Assembly: GCA_016201085.1 (NCBI GenBank) | Contig: JACQDO010000345.1 | Span: forward strand, 1-16,140 | Direction: 5' to 3' | Origin: Hyphomicrobiales bacterium | GTDB lineage: Bacteria > Pseudomonadota > Alphaproteobacteria > Rhizobiales > Xanthobacteraceae | Length of the DNA: 16,140 bases | Shown: positions 1-7,190 of the stretch, piece by piece | Layout: every line of letters starts with the position of its first letter | Position numbering within the stretch: the first letter of the stretch is position 1 | Notes under the pieces: generated by a model | What the model was told of the DNA's origin: nothing | Databases searched by the model: none | What the model saw: the letters and a program-made list of their open reading frames with translations, nothing else | Made by a program: the position numbers and the translations under genes

Positions 1-1
1 G

Positions 2-619
2 CATCCGGTAGCGGCGGCGTTGCGCGAAATGCTGGCGCGTTACGGCTTTGCTGCCGCGCCGCTGCTGGAATTGATCGAGGCGCGCACCTTCGATCTGTAC
101 GACGAGCCGATGGCGAGCGTCGCCGATCTGGAACTCTACGGCATCCGCACGCAATCGCCGGTGTTCGCCATGGCCAGCGGCATTCTCGGCACGGGCCAAG
201 CGCTGCCGGATATGTTCACGCTGGATGCCGGCATCGCCGCCGCCATCGGCGCGATTTTGAGCCGCCTCGGGCTGCATGCCTCGCGCAAGCAGCTTTATCT
301 GCCGATGGATTTGCTGGAGCGGCACGGGGTCAACAGCGCGGATATTTACGCCGGGCGGGCGGGCGCGCCTTTGCACGCGGCGCTGGCCGAGCTGCGCGCG
401 CTGGCGCGGCAGCATCTGGCGGCAGCGCAGGACAAGCTCGCCGCGGCGCCGCCGGAAATCCTGCCGGCATTTCTGCCGGTCGCATTGGTCGGCCCGCTGC
501 TGCGGCGCATGGAGCGGGCCGGCTACGATTCGTTCACCTTCGAGCCGAGCACGTTATTGAGTCGGCAGTGGACGTTATGGCGGGCGGCGCGCGACCCGAG
601 CCGGATTTTCCGCACGTAA
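2..619 (+). CDS. Squalene/phytoene synthase-fold protein, NDUFAF6-like (5' truncated by window)
   Basis: The frame is open from the left edge (reading HPVAAALREM...) to TAA at 617-619, so this is the C-terminal ~205 residues of a larger protein. It resembles the trans-isoprenyl diphosphate synthase fold: ARTFDLYDEP corresponds to the helix near the first Asp-rich region, and HASRKQLYLPMDLLERHGV matches the helix-loop that in true squalene/phytoene synthases reads DxxED...GRxYLP. Here the second Asp motif is replaced by a His-Ala-Ser-Arg stretch, as in NDUFAF6 (C8orf38), a complex I assembly factor related to squalene synthases. From that I infer a non-catalytic or altered role rather than terpenoid synthesis, but the first Asp motif lies mostly outside the window. 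It is convergent with trmFO, with three bases between stop codons. Family sure; function uncertain. Confidence 0.8.
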   Translation, partial: HPVAAALREMLARYGFAAAPLLELIEARTFDLYDEPMASVADLELYGIRTQSPVFAMASGILGTGQALPDMFTLDAGIAAAIGAILSRLGLHASRKQLYLPMDLLERHGVNSADIYAGRAGAPLHAALAELRALARQHLAAAQDKLAAAPPEILPAFLPVALVGPLLRRMERAGYDSFTFEPSTLLSRQWTLWRAARDPSRIFRT

Positions 620-622
620 TAA

Positions 623-2032
623 TCACTCCGCCGCGGCCGCCGTTTCGCCGCCGATCCAATGCGCCAGGTCGTCGAGTGCGCGCGCACTGAGCGCGCTCTT
701 GCGCGCCAGATTTTTGGCTGAGCCACGGCCGTATTTGCGGCCTTCGCCCGGCGCGGGCTGCGCAATGGGCGGGAACAGGCCGAAATTCACGTTCATCGGC
801 TGGAACGACGACGGGCCGGCATCGATGGTCTCGATATGGCCGCCGGTGATATGCGCCAGCAGCGCGCCGTGCGCGGTAGTCGCCGGCGGGGCGCTCGGCG
901 TCTCGCCGCGGCGCTCGGCGGCGGCAAAGCGCGCCGCCAGCAGCCCGACGGCGGCGGATTCCACATAGCCTTCGCAGCCGGTGATCTGGCCGGCGAAACG
1001 CCAGCGCGGATTGGCTTTCAGCCGCAGTGTGGCGTCGAGCAGCTTGGGCGAATTGAGGAAGGTATTGCGGTGCAGGCCGCCGAGCCGGGCGAACTCCGCG
1101 TTCTGCAAACCGGGGATGCCGCGGAAAATGCGCACCTGCTCGCCGTGTTTCAATTTGGTCTGGAAGCCAACCATGTTGAACAGCGTGCCGAGTTTGTTGT
1201 CCTGGCGCAGCTGCACCACCGCATAAGGCTTCTTGTCCGGCGCGTGCGGATTGGTCAGTCCGAACGGTTTCATCGGGCCGTGCCGCAGCGTCTCGCGGCC
1301 GCGCTCGGCCATCACTTCGATCGGCAGGCAGCCGTCGAAATAGGGCGTCGAGGCTTCCCAATCGTGGAACGAGGTCTTATCGCCGATAAGCAGCGCGTCG
1401 ACGAAGGCGTCGTACTGCTCGCGCGTGAGCGGGCAATTGATGTAGTCGGCGCCGGTGCCGCCGGGGCCGGTCTTGTCGTAGCGCGACTGGAACCAGGCTT
1501 GCGCGAGGTCGATCGAGTCGCGATGTACGATCGGCGCGATGGCGTCGAAGAAGGCGAGCGCATCCTCGCCCGTGAGCGAACGGATGCTGGCGGCGAGCGC
1601 GGGCGACGTCAGCGGCCCGGTGGCGACGATGACGCTGTGCCACTCGTCCGGCGGAGTTGAGATTTCGCCGCGCTCCAACGTGATCAATGGATGCGCCGCC
1701 AGCGCCGCGGTGACTGCGGCGGAAAATCCGTCGCGATCGACCGCCAGCGCGCCGCCCGCCGGCACCTGATGGCTGTCGGCCGCCCGCATCACCAGCGATC
1801 CGAGCCGGCGCATTTCCTCATGCAGCAGGCCGACCGCGTTGTGGTCCTTGTCGTCGGAGCGGAACGAGTTCGAGCACACCAGCTCGGCAAAATTGTCGGT
1901 CTTGTGGACGGGCGTGGCGCGCAGCGGCCGCATCTCATGCAGCACGACGGGAACGCCAGCCTGCGCAAGCTGCCAGGCAGCCTCGGAACCGGCGAGGCCG
2001 CCGCCGACGACGTGAACAGGTTTCAGGGTCAT
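623..2032 (-). CDS. trmFO: Methylenetetrahydrofolate--tRNA-(uracil-5-)-methyltransferase TrmFO
   Basis: A 469-aa protein of normal family length. TrmFO is a cytoplasmic flavoenzyme that methylates U54 of tRNA to ribothymidine, using methylenetetrahydrofolate as carbon donor and FAD/NAD(P)H as reductant. Visible signs are the N-terminal FAD-binding Rossmann motif [15 protein letters not shown] (about residues 9-23) followed by the family-typical VVLHEMRP, the conserved [11 protein letters not shown] block around residue 50 containing the catalytic-region cysteine, the [18 protein letters not shown] block, and the C-terminal NVNFGLFPP. The start is ATG at 2030-2032; no strong ribosome-binding site precedes it, but the FAD motif begins only a few residues in, so little room exists for another start. 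It is a lone gene on this strand. Alphaproteobacteria generally use TrmFO rather than TrmA, which fits the taxonomic picture. Confidence 0.96.
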   Translation of the reverse strand: MTLKPVHVVGGGLAGSEAAWQLAQAGVPVVLHEMRPLRATPVHKTDNFAELVCSNSFRSDDKDHNAVGLLHEEMRRLGSLVMRAADSHQVPAGGALAVDRDGFSAAVTAALAAHPLITLERGEISTPPDEWHSVIVATGPLTSPALAASIRSLTGEDALAFFDAIAPIVHRDSIDLAQAWFQSRYDKTGPGGTGADYINCPLTREQYDAFVDALLIGDKTSFHDWEASTPYFDGCLPIEVMAERGRETLRHGPMKPFGLTNPHAPDKKPYAVVQLRQDNKLGTLFNMVGFQTKLKHGEQVRIFRGIPGLQNAEFARLGGLHRNTFLNSPKLLDATLRLKANPRWRFAGQITGCEGYVESAAVGLLAARFAAAERRGETPSAPPATTAHGALLAHITGGHIETIDAGPSSFQPMNVNFGLFPPIAQPAPGEGRKYGRGSAKNLARKSALSARALDDLAHWIGGETAAAAE

Positions 2033-2080
2033 GGCGGCAAGCTAGGCGTGGGGCACAGGCACGGCAACCGGCAGTTTTTG

Positions 2081-2137
2081 TTTGCGCATGGTCTTATCCG
2101 AAAACCGGTTCCCACTTTTCGGGACCATGCGCGCAAA
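2081..2137. repeat. Rhizobial-type palindromic intergenic repeat
   Basis: Imperfect inverted repeat with outer arms TTTGCGCATGGTC (2081-2093) and GACCATGCGCGCAAA (2123-2137), inner arms CCGAAAA (2098-2104) and TTTTCGG (2116-2122), and a central ACCGGT. The core, which reads approximately CCGAAAACCGGTTCCCAC then TTTTCGG, is a dispersed palindrome that I recognise as very common between genes in Bradyrhizobium and other Hyphomicrobiales. Only one copy lies in this window, so the dispersed nature is from knowledge, not seen here. Confidence 0.75.
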
Positions 2138-2139
2138 GC

Positions 2140-2168
2140 AAAACGCCCGCGGCGAACGCGGGCGTTTT
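2140..2168. terminator. Bidirectional intrinsic terminator between DUF1127 gene and trmFO
   Basis: Perfect 11-bp stem AAAACGCCCGC (2140-2150) and GCGGGCGTTTT (2158-2168) with a 7-nt loop, giving a T-run on either strand. It lies 24 bp past the stop of the minus-strand DUF1127 gene and most likely ends that transcript before it enters trmFO. Confidence 0.8.
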
Positions 2169-2192
2169 TGAGCAAATCTTGGAGCGTGCAGC

Positions 2193-2348
2193 TTAGAGCT
2201 GGTGTGCGGCGGTCCAGGCCAGCCGCGGGATATCCGAGCGGCTGATGCCGATATCGGCCAGTTCGCGGTCGCCCAGGCGGGACAGTTCGCTCAGGCTCTG
2301 ATTGTAGCGCTTCCACTGCTGAATGAAGCGGACTAGGGCGGACAACAT
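2193..2348 (-). CDS. DUF1127 (YjiS-like) small protein
   Basis: A 51-aa protein beginning MLSALVRFIQQWKRY and containing LSRLGDRELADIGISRSDI, the hallmark of DUF1127: a short amphipathic N-terminal helix, then L-x-x-L-x-D-R-x-L-x-D-I-G. Small DUF1127 proteins are abundant in alphaproteobacteria; some have been linked to RNA turnover or to phosphate and carbon metabolism, but no specific role can be assigned here. The open frame extends upstream to 2402, but I chose ATG at 2346-2348 because it starts exactly where the family starts and is preceded by AGAGGAAC at suitable distance. It is monocistronic, with a strong terminator right after it. Confidence 0.9.
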   Translation of the reverse strand: MLSALVRFIQQWKRYNQSLSELSRLGDRELADIGISRSDIPRLAWTAAHQL

Positions 2349-2765
2349 GATGTTCCTCTTTCTCGTAAGATCCGGCGCTTGGCCGGTGAATCGACTGGGC
2401 ACAACATAGGCTTCTCTCGGAACATGAAAAGCGCTAATGCTGCGCTGCAGCTAAACCAAAAACGCATAGCTTAAGAGTCTGAAAAATAAACAAAATACTA
2501 ATAAAACCGCTTGGCGGTACATCTTTGAGCAACAGATATTCTCACGATTATGAATATGATGTCGCGCAAATCGTTATTTCAGCCTCAAATACGCCTGTTT
2601 CGTGCTACTTTTTTGGCAAATTGCCAAAAATGCATACGTAATTACCCATAGCTCGCTGCCGCGAGCCAACCGAATCATGCATATCTGCCTTGATTGGCAC
2701 TTCCGCTTGGTTCTCGGCGTTCGGTTTGGATCGTGTAGATTGCGCGCACCGGGGAGGAAACCGCC
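2349..2765. other. AT-rich intergenic region between divergent genes
   Basis: About 417 bp separating the DUF1127 gene (minus) and the binding-protein gene (plus). It is markedly more AT-rich than the surroundings. It holds one striking palindrome (2610-2630), a short hairpin GCTCGC-tgcc-GCGAGC (2651-2666), and no coding frame I can support: the longest plus-strand candidate, 33 codons from about 2550, has no ribosome-binding site. I could not pick convincing -35/-10 pairs by eye for either gene. Confidence 0.6.
2610..2630. promoter_or_regulatory. Perfect 10+1+10 bp palindrome, candidate operator
   Basis: Arms TTTTTGGCAA (2610-2619) and TTGCCAAAAA (2621-2630) are exact reverse complements around a single A. 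There is no G+C-rich stem or following T-run typical of terminators, so a homodimeric regulator site is more likely. It lies 136 bp before the ATG of the binding-protein gene and 262 bp from the DUF1127 start. The regulator is unknown. Confidence 0.45.
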
Positions 2766-3536
2766 ATGTCGATCAAACTAGGTTTTGCCGTGCTGACTGT
2801 CGTTGGCCTGGTCGTGGGCGGCGCGGCCGGCGCGACCGCCGCCGAAATCAAGGTGCTGACCGCCGGCGCCTTCAAGCAGGTGGTGCTGGCCTTGGTGCCC
2901 GAGTTCGAGAAGCAGAGCGGCCATAAGGTCATCGTCGATAACGGCACCGCCGGACAACTGAAAAAACGCATCGAAAGCGGCGAAGCCTTCGATGTCGCGG
3001 TGATCACGCCGGCCGTGGTCGACGAACTGACGACCAAGGGCAAGCTTGCCCCGGGCAGCCGCGTCAATCTCGCCAGCGTGGGCGTCGGCGTGGTGGTGAA
3101 AGAGGGCGCCGCCAAGCCGGATGTGAGCACGGTCGAGGCCTTCAAGCGCACACTGCTGGCGGCGAAATCGGTCGCCTATATCGATCCGGCGAGCGGCGGC
3201 TCCAGCGGCATCTATATCGACAAGCTGCTCGAGAAGCTTGGCATCGCCGAGCAGGTGCGGCCGAAAGCGAAACTCAAGAAGGGCGGCCACGTCGCCGATC
3301 TGATCGTGAGCGGCGAAGCCGAACTCGGCCTGCACCAGATCAGCGAGATCGTGCCGGTGAAAGGCGCCACGCTGGTCGGCCCGTTGCCGAAGGAAATTCA
3401 GAACACCACAACTTATGCCGCCGGCCTCGGCGCCTCGGCCAAAGACAAGAGCGCGGCGGAAGCGCTGATCAAGGCATTGTCCGGGCCCGCTGCTGCCGCG
3501 GTACTCAAAGCCAAGGGCATGGAGCCGGCGAGCTAA
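2766..3536 (+). CDS. ModA-like ABC-type substrate-binding protein (SBP_bac_11 type)
   Basis: A 256-aa periplasmic solute-binding protein. An N-terminal signal peptide (about residues 1-26, ending near TAA|EIK) is followed by EIKVLTAGAFKQVVLALVPEFEKQSGHKV, the opening strand and helix of the molybdate-binding-protein fold. GTAGQLKKRIESGEAFDVAVIT and DPASGGSSGIY are the ligand-loop regions. The usual ModA start (xAAxSLTxA) is altered to LTAGAFKQV, so molybdate binding should not be assumed. The start is ATG 2766, preceded by GGGGAGGAAACC, a strong ribosome-binding site. No permease or ATPase genes follow; an MFS transporter and a MaoC hydratase do, 9 bp and then 2 bp apart, suggesting one transcript. 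It could be a binding protein for another small anion or an organic acid. Family sure, ligand unknown. Confidence 0.85.
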   Translation: MSIKLGFAVLTVVGLVVGGAAGATAAEIKVLTAGAFKQVVLALVPEFEKQSGHKVIVDNGTAGQLKKRIESGEAFDVAVITPAVVDELTTKGKLAPGSRVNLASVGVGVVVKEGAAKPDVSTVEAFKRTLLAAKSVAYIDPASGGSSGIYIDKLLEKLGIAEQVRPKAKLKKGGHVADLIVSGEAELGLHQISEIVPVKGATLVGPLPKEIQNTTTYAAGLGASAKDKSAAEALIKALSGPAAAAVLKAKGMEPAS

Positions 3537-3545
3537 GAGCGCACT

Positions 3546-4763
3546 TTGGACTCGCAGACCGAGACGCGCCCGCTCGACCGCCGCGTCGTCATCACCGCGC
3601 TGGGCATCGCGCAGATCCTGGCCTGGGGCACCTCGTTCTATATTCCCGCGGTGTTCGCCGAGCCGATCCTGCGCGAGACCGGCTGGTCGCTCAGTTGGAT
3701 CGTCGGCGGCACCTCGATCGGGTTGTTGGTGGCCGGGCTGATCTCGCCGCAAGTCGGCCGCGTCATCGACCGCCACGGTGGCCGGCCAGTCTTGCTAGCG
3801 AGTTCGTTGTTCTATGCCGCAGGCCTGATCGGCGTCGGACTGGCGCCGTCTTTGCCGGTCTATCTCGCCGCCTGGGTCCTGATCGGCTTGGGCATGGGCA
3901 CCGGCCTTTACGACGCGGTGTTCGCCGCGCTCGGCCGCATGTACGGCTCAGAGGCGCGCCAGCCCATCACCAACCTCACGCTGTTCGGCGGCTTTGCCAG
4001 TACGATTTGCTGGCCGCTCAGTGCCTTCATGATCGAGCATGCCGGCTGGCGTACGGCCTGTTTAATCTATGCCGGCTTGCATTTGTTCTTGTCGCTGCCG
4101 CTGCAAATGGCGGTGGTGCGGCGCGCGCCCGCGCGGGTCGGCGCGACAACAACTCCGAACGACAAGGACAAGCAGAGCGAGCCGGTACGCATTGCCAGTG
4201 AAACTTTGATCTTCGGCCTGCTGGCCGTGGTGCTGTCGATCGCCGCCGGCGTCGGCTCGATCGTGGTCGTGCATCTGCTGATTTTCCTGCAGGCGAGGGG
4301 CATCGACTTCGCCGTGGCCGTGAGTCTCGGCACCCTGTTCGGCCCGGCGCAGGTGGGGGCCCGTGTGGTCGAGCGTCTGTTCGGTTCCAGCTACCATCCG
4401 ATCTGGACCATGATCGCGTGCTGTGTGCTGATGGCGGCCGGGCTGTTGCTGCTCTCCGCCAATATCGGCGCGCTGCTCTTGATCATCCTGCTGTACGGCG
4501 CCGGCTACGGCATTTCCTGGGTCGGGCGCGGCACCTTGCCCTTGGCGCTGTTCGGACCCGTGCGTTTTCCGCGCCTGATGGGCAAGCTCGCCTTCCCCAG
4601 CCTGATCGTGCAGGCCTTGGCGCCATCGGCCGGCGCGCTGCTGATCGAGGCAAGCGGCGTCAATTCGACTATCGGCGTGTTGACCGCATTGGCCTTGATC
4701 AATGTGGTGTTGATGGGAGTTTTGTGGTTGATGTGCCGGGCACAAATCGCGGCGGAAAGTTGA
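3546..4763 (+). CDS. Major facilitator superfamily transporter
   Basis: A 405-aa protein with about twelve hydrophobic segments, as usual for MFS. The cytoplasmic loop 2-3 motif GRVIDRHGGRP is at residues 71-81, just after the second helix, and a hydrophilic central loop (about 195-220, rich in Lys/Asp/Glu/Arg) separates the two six-helix halves. The opening IAQILAWGTSFYIPAVFAEPIL is common in a large group of proteobacterial MFS proteins of unknown substrate. The start used is TTG at 3546, 9 bp after the preceding stop; no ATG lies in frame before the first helix, and the ribosome-binding site is weak, so translation may be coupled to the upstream gene. It overlaps no gene and ends 2 bp before the MaoC gene. 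Substrate unknown. Confidence 0.85.
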   Translation: MDSQTETRPLDRRVVITALGIAQILAWGTSFYIPAVFAEPILRETGWSLSWIVGGTSIGLLVAGLISPQVGRVIDRHGGRPVLLASSLFYAAGLIGVGLAPSLPVYLAAWVLIGLGMGTGLYDAVFAALGRMYGSEARQPITNLTLFGGFASTICWPLSAFMIEHAGWRTACLIYAGLHLFLSLPLQMAVVRRAPARVGATTTPNDKDKQSEPVRIASETLIFGLLAVVLSIAAGVGSIVVVHLLIFLQARGIDFAVAVSLGTLFGPAQVGARVVERLFGSSYHPIWTMIACCVLMAAGLLLLSANIGALLLIILLYGAGYGISWVGRGTLPLALFGPVRFPRLMGKLAFPSLIVQALAPSAGALLIEASGVNSTIGVLTALALINVVLMGVLWLMCRAQIAAES

Positions 4764-4765
4764 AA

Positions 4766-5227
4766 ATGGAAACTTTGCTGAACTTGCGGATGCTGACCTT
4801 CGAAGACCTCTCGGTCGGCATGGCCGAGCGCATCAGGAAAACCGTGGATTCATCCGACGTGATCGGCTTCGCCGAAGTGACCGGCGATCGCAATCCGATT
4901 CATCTGTCCGAGCATTTCGCCGCCAAGACGCCGTTCGGCACGCGCATCGCGCACGGTCTTTATACGGCGAGTCTGATTTCGGCCGTGCTCGGCACCAGGC
5001 TGCCGGGGCCGGGCGCGATTTACATTTCACAGACGCTGCATTTCCGCGGGCCCGTCAAGATCGGCGACACCGTCGAGGTGAATGTCGAGGTGGCCGAGCT
5101 GATGCCGGAGAAATTCCGCGCCCGGCTCAGTTGCACCTGCTCGGTCGACGGCGAGGTCGTGCTCGACGGCGAGGCCTGGGTGAAGGTGCCGTCGAAGACT
5201 TCCGGGCGGCCGCTGCCGCGCGTCTAA
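4766..5227 (+). CDS. MaoC-family (R)-specific enoyl-CoA hydratase (PhaJ-like)
   Basis: A 153-aa single hot-dog domain, the size of PhaJ-type hydratases that add water to trans-2-enoyl-CoA to give (R)-3-hydroxyacyl-CoA. The hydratase-2 catalytic motif is intact: D41-R-N43-P-I-H46 with the preceding AEVTG, and GTRIAHGLYTASLIS (about 58-72) follows as in MaoC dehydratases. The later YISQTLHFRGPVKIGDTVEV is the typical second strand region. The start is ATG 4766, two bases after the MFS stop, with GGAAAG upstream; an in-frame ATG at about 4790 is less likely because it lacks any ribosome-binding site. It could feed polyhydroxyalkanoate synthesis or act on a specific CoA ester; the neighbouring transporter genes do not settle the substrate. 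Confidence 0.88.
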   Translation: METLLNLRMLTFEDLSVGMAERIRKTVDSSDVIGFAEVTGDRNPIHLSEHFAAKTPFGTRIAHGLYTASLISAVLGTRLPGPGAIYISQTLHFRGPVKIGDTVEVNVEVAELMPEKFRARLSCTCSVDGEVVLDGEAWVKVPSKTSGRPLPRV

Positions 5228-5246
5228 GGGCTTAGGCCCGACGCAA

Positions 5247-5260
5247 TTGCGTTAGATCAA
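5247..5260. promoter_or_regulatory. Candidate FNR/FixK-type binding site
   Basis: TTGCG-TTAG-ATCAA: one perfect FNR/FixK half-site (ATCAA) and one degenerate half (TTGCG for TTGAT) at the right 4-bp spacing. It lies 53 bp upstream of the ATG of the small membrane protein at 5313. A site of the same architecture stands before the SPW gene (9038-9051). An ACGCAATTGCGT palindrome (5241-5252) overlaps it. Confidence 0.4.
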
Positions 5261-5312
5261 TGCCGCTCGCCGAAGATGCCGCCATCCTGCCTCCGACGAT
5301 CGGAGACAGAAT

Positions 5313-5564
5313 ATGCCGACCACGTTGCCCGTCCGTACGCCAAACAAGCCCAAGCCCGCGTCCAAGTCCGTAGTGGCGCGGCCGCTTCCCGAAGGCTTCA
5401 ATATCTGGGTCGCCTGTGTCGGCCTGGCCGGCACGATCCTAGCGGCGTTCATTTATTATTTCGGCGGCGATAGCATCGGCGCCGCGCTGTTCCTGGTCCT
5501 CGCCGCCATTGTCATTGTGGCGATGATGCGGACCTGCGCCGCCGACCGGCGCGGCGAAGTCTGA
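5313..5564 (+). CDS. Small membrane protein, two predicted transmembrane helices
   Basis: An 83-aa protein of no family I recognise. A basic, proline-rich N-terminus (residues 1-27, with Lys-Pro-Lys-Pro) precedes two hydrophobic segments, roughly residues 31-49 (IWVACVGLAGTILAAFIYYF) and 53-71 (IGAALFLVLAAIVIVAMM), separated by GGDS, then a short polar tail. The start is ATG 5313, with GGAGA seven bases upstream. It stands alone between the MaoC gene and a convergent desaturase gene. The FNR/FixK-like site 53 bp upstream would suit a class-II activated promoter, so oxygen-responsive expression is a guess worth noting. Coding status is supported by the start signal and hydrophobic pattern; function is unknown. 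Confidence 0.75.
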   Translation: MPTTLPVRTPNKPKPASKSVVARPLPEGFNIWVACVGLAGTILAAFIYYFGGDSIGAALFLVLAAIVIVAMMRTCAADRRGEV

Positions 5565-5756
5565 TCCAGCTCAGCGCGGCGGCCTATAGGCCTGGCTTTA
5601 GCCCGAATACGCAGCGTCGCGATCCATCCGGCCGACGACAAATCGTAAGCTTTGCATCCGGCGGCGCGACGGGCATCGCTTCATCGAACGGCACCAATTC
5701 GTTATCGATCAGCCAACCCGTCGGCGTCGAAACGATGCTGGTGTAACTTTTGGAAA

Positions 5757-6773
5757 CTATATCGGCTTGCGTTCGACCACCGGCGCTAGCTCGTCGCGTC
5801 GGCGCGACGTCAGCGATTTGAAATGGCCGGCGGCGTTGATCAGCGGGTTCACCAGTTCGCCCTTGACGGTATGCGCGTCGGGATGATCGGCGAAACCGAA
5901 GGTGAGCGGCTCGCGCTCCTTCGCCGGCACGTAGAGCGTGCCGAACATCCAATCCCACAGCGCCAGGCAGCTGCCGAAATTCTTGTTAAAGTGTTTCGGG
6001 TTGTCGGAGTGATGCACCTGATGATGCGCGGGCGAGACGAAGATGCGCCCGGCTAGACCGCGGAACGCGATCCACATGTGCGAATGCTGCAGGTGCACGT
6101 AGACGTGGATGAACAGCACCAGGATGATATTGGTGTCGGCGAGCGCGTATTGATAGGTGGTGTCGCCGAACCAATAATTGCCGAAGCCGTTGGCGATGGC
6201 CGCCGACAGCGCCAGGATGTTGGCGAAGATCCAGGTGTAGACCGGGTGCACGCGGAAATTGGTCAGCGGCGTGAGCACCTGCGCGGTGTGGTGCACTTTG
6301 TGGAATTCCCACAGCAGCGGCACCTTGTGGCTGAGCCAGTGATTGAACCAGTAGCCGAGCTCGTAGGCGAGGAACAGCATCAGCGTGATGATAGCGCGGC
6401 CGACATAAGGCGGCAGCGCGGAGGGCGAGGGCTGACCGAACAGCGCGACCAGCGACGCGATGATGCCGTTGCTGACCGACTGATAGGACAGGAGCGCCCA
6501 GCCGAACACCACGCCGAACACGAACACGTTGAACAACAGATAGCCGATGTCGGCCTGATGCGAACGGCTGCGCATAATGCGGCGCGGGAACAGCGCGCGT
6601 AGAATCGTCTTCCAGCGCAAGCGGCGGCCGCGCTTGATGCGCTGCCAGACAAAGAACGCGGTGGCGATGGCCAGCGCCGCGGACAGAGAAGTGAGCGAGA
6701 AATGCGAGCCGAGCGAGAACAGCAGCTTGCCGAGCTGGCCGAAGAAGAAGGCAATGCCGGCCGAAATATCCAA
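5757..6773 (-). CDS. Sterol desaturase / fatty acid hydroxylase family membrane di-iron protein
   Basis: A 338-aa integral membrane protein with several hydrophobic helices in its N-terminal half. The histidine clusters of the fatty-acid-hydroxylase superfamily are all present: HWLSH (about 145-149), HKVHH (158-162), HLQHSH (227-232) and HHQVHH (250-255). These ligate two irons in an O2-dependent hydroxylase or desaturase at the membrane; FRVHP and PAHHQVHHSDNP are typical of bacterial members. The frame could begin at TTG 6779, but I prefer TTG at 6771-6773, because GGGAG lies six bases before it while it abuts the first TTG. No ATG is available near the N-terminus. The substrate is unknown; hopanoid, ornithine-lipid or fatty-acyl lipids are possible. 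It runs convergently toward the gene at 5313. Confidence 0.88.
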   Translation of the reverse strand: MDISAGIAFFFGQLGKLLFSLGSHFSLTSLSAALAIATAFFVWQRIKRGRRLRWKTILRALFPRRIMRSRSHQADIGYLLFNVFVFGVVFGWALLSYQSVSNGIIASLVALFGQPSPSALPPYVGRAIITLMLFLAYELGYWFNHWLSHKVPLLWEFHKVHHTAQVLTPLTNFRVHPVYTWIFANILALSAAIANGFGNYWFGDTTYQYALADTNIILVLFIHVYVHLQHSHMWIAFRGLAGRIFVSPAHHQVHHSDNPKHFNKNFGSCLALWDWMFGTLYVPAKEREPLTFGFADHPDAHTVKGELVNPLINAAGHFKSLTSRRRDELAPVVERKPI

Positions 6774-6848
6774 ACGCAACTCCCAGGGTTCGCGCGGCCA
6801 ATGTCTTACCGAAGGGTAAATATTACGTTAGGCGCGATACCCAGGCGG

Positions 6849-7124
6849 CTAACGCCGCAAATCCGCATATTCCGCATGCTTATCCATATAGGCCACCACG
6901 AACGGACATTTCGGGGCGACCTTCAGTCCCTGCGCGCGGGCGATATCCAATAGGCCGCGCACCAGCGCGGAGGCGACGCCTTTGCCGCGCAGGGTGGGTG
7001 GCGTCTCGGTGTGGACGATCGCCAGCGTGTCGCCCTCGCGCCGGTAGACGGCAAAGGCGGTCTGGCCGTCGACGTCGAGTTCGAAGCGGTGGCGTTCGGC
7101 GTTGTCGCGAACTTTATTCGACAT
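6849..7124 (-). CDS. Small GNAT-type N-acetyltransferase (COG2388 / Acetyltransf_CG type)
   Basis: A 91-aa protein, the normal size for this minimal GNAT family. The acetyl-CoA pyrophosphate loop reads RGKGVASALV (46-55). IVHTETPPTLRGKG and KVAPKCPFVVAYMDKHAEYADL are diagnostic: the CPF segment with following Tyr and His is conserved in the family, which is widespread in bacteria and has a vertebrate member, NATD1. The acceptor substrate is not known. The frame is open back to 7367, but ATG 7122-7124 is preceded by AAGGAAC at good distance and matches the family N-terminus. It is divergent from the glutathione transferase gene, with 66 bp between the two starts, so both promoters must lie there or overlap the genes. 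Confidence 0.88.
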   Translation of the reverse strand: MSNKVRDNAERHRFELDVDGQTAFAVYRREGDTLAIVHTETPPTLRGKGVASALVRGLLDIARAQGLKVAPKCPFVVAYMDKHAEYADLRR

Positions 7125-7190
7125 GTCGCGTTCCTTGCGTGATGATTGGGCTAAATTCAGTTCGAAAGTTCCGTTTTGCAAGGTGCCGTC

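Noticed and set aside
534..1361. 275-aa minus-strand frame overlapping trmFO
   Set aside because: It is an arginine- and alanine-rich out-of-frame shadow of trmFO with no start signal.
2550..2651. 33-codon plus-strand frame starting MNMMSRKSLFQ
   Set aside because: No ribosome-binding site, AT-rich non-coding composition, and it reads through the perfect palindrome.
2695..2711. Sigma-54-like element TGGCAC followed by CTTGG before the ModA-like gene
   Set aside because: The -12 part has TTGG instead of TTGC and the GG-GC spacing does not fit the required 10 bases.
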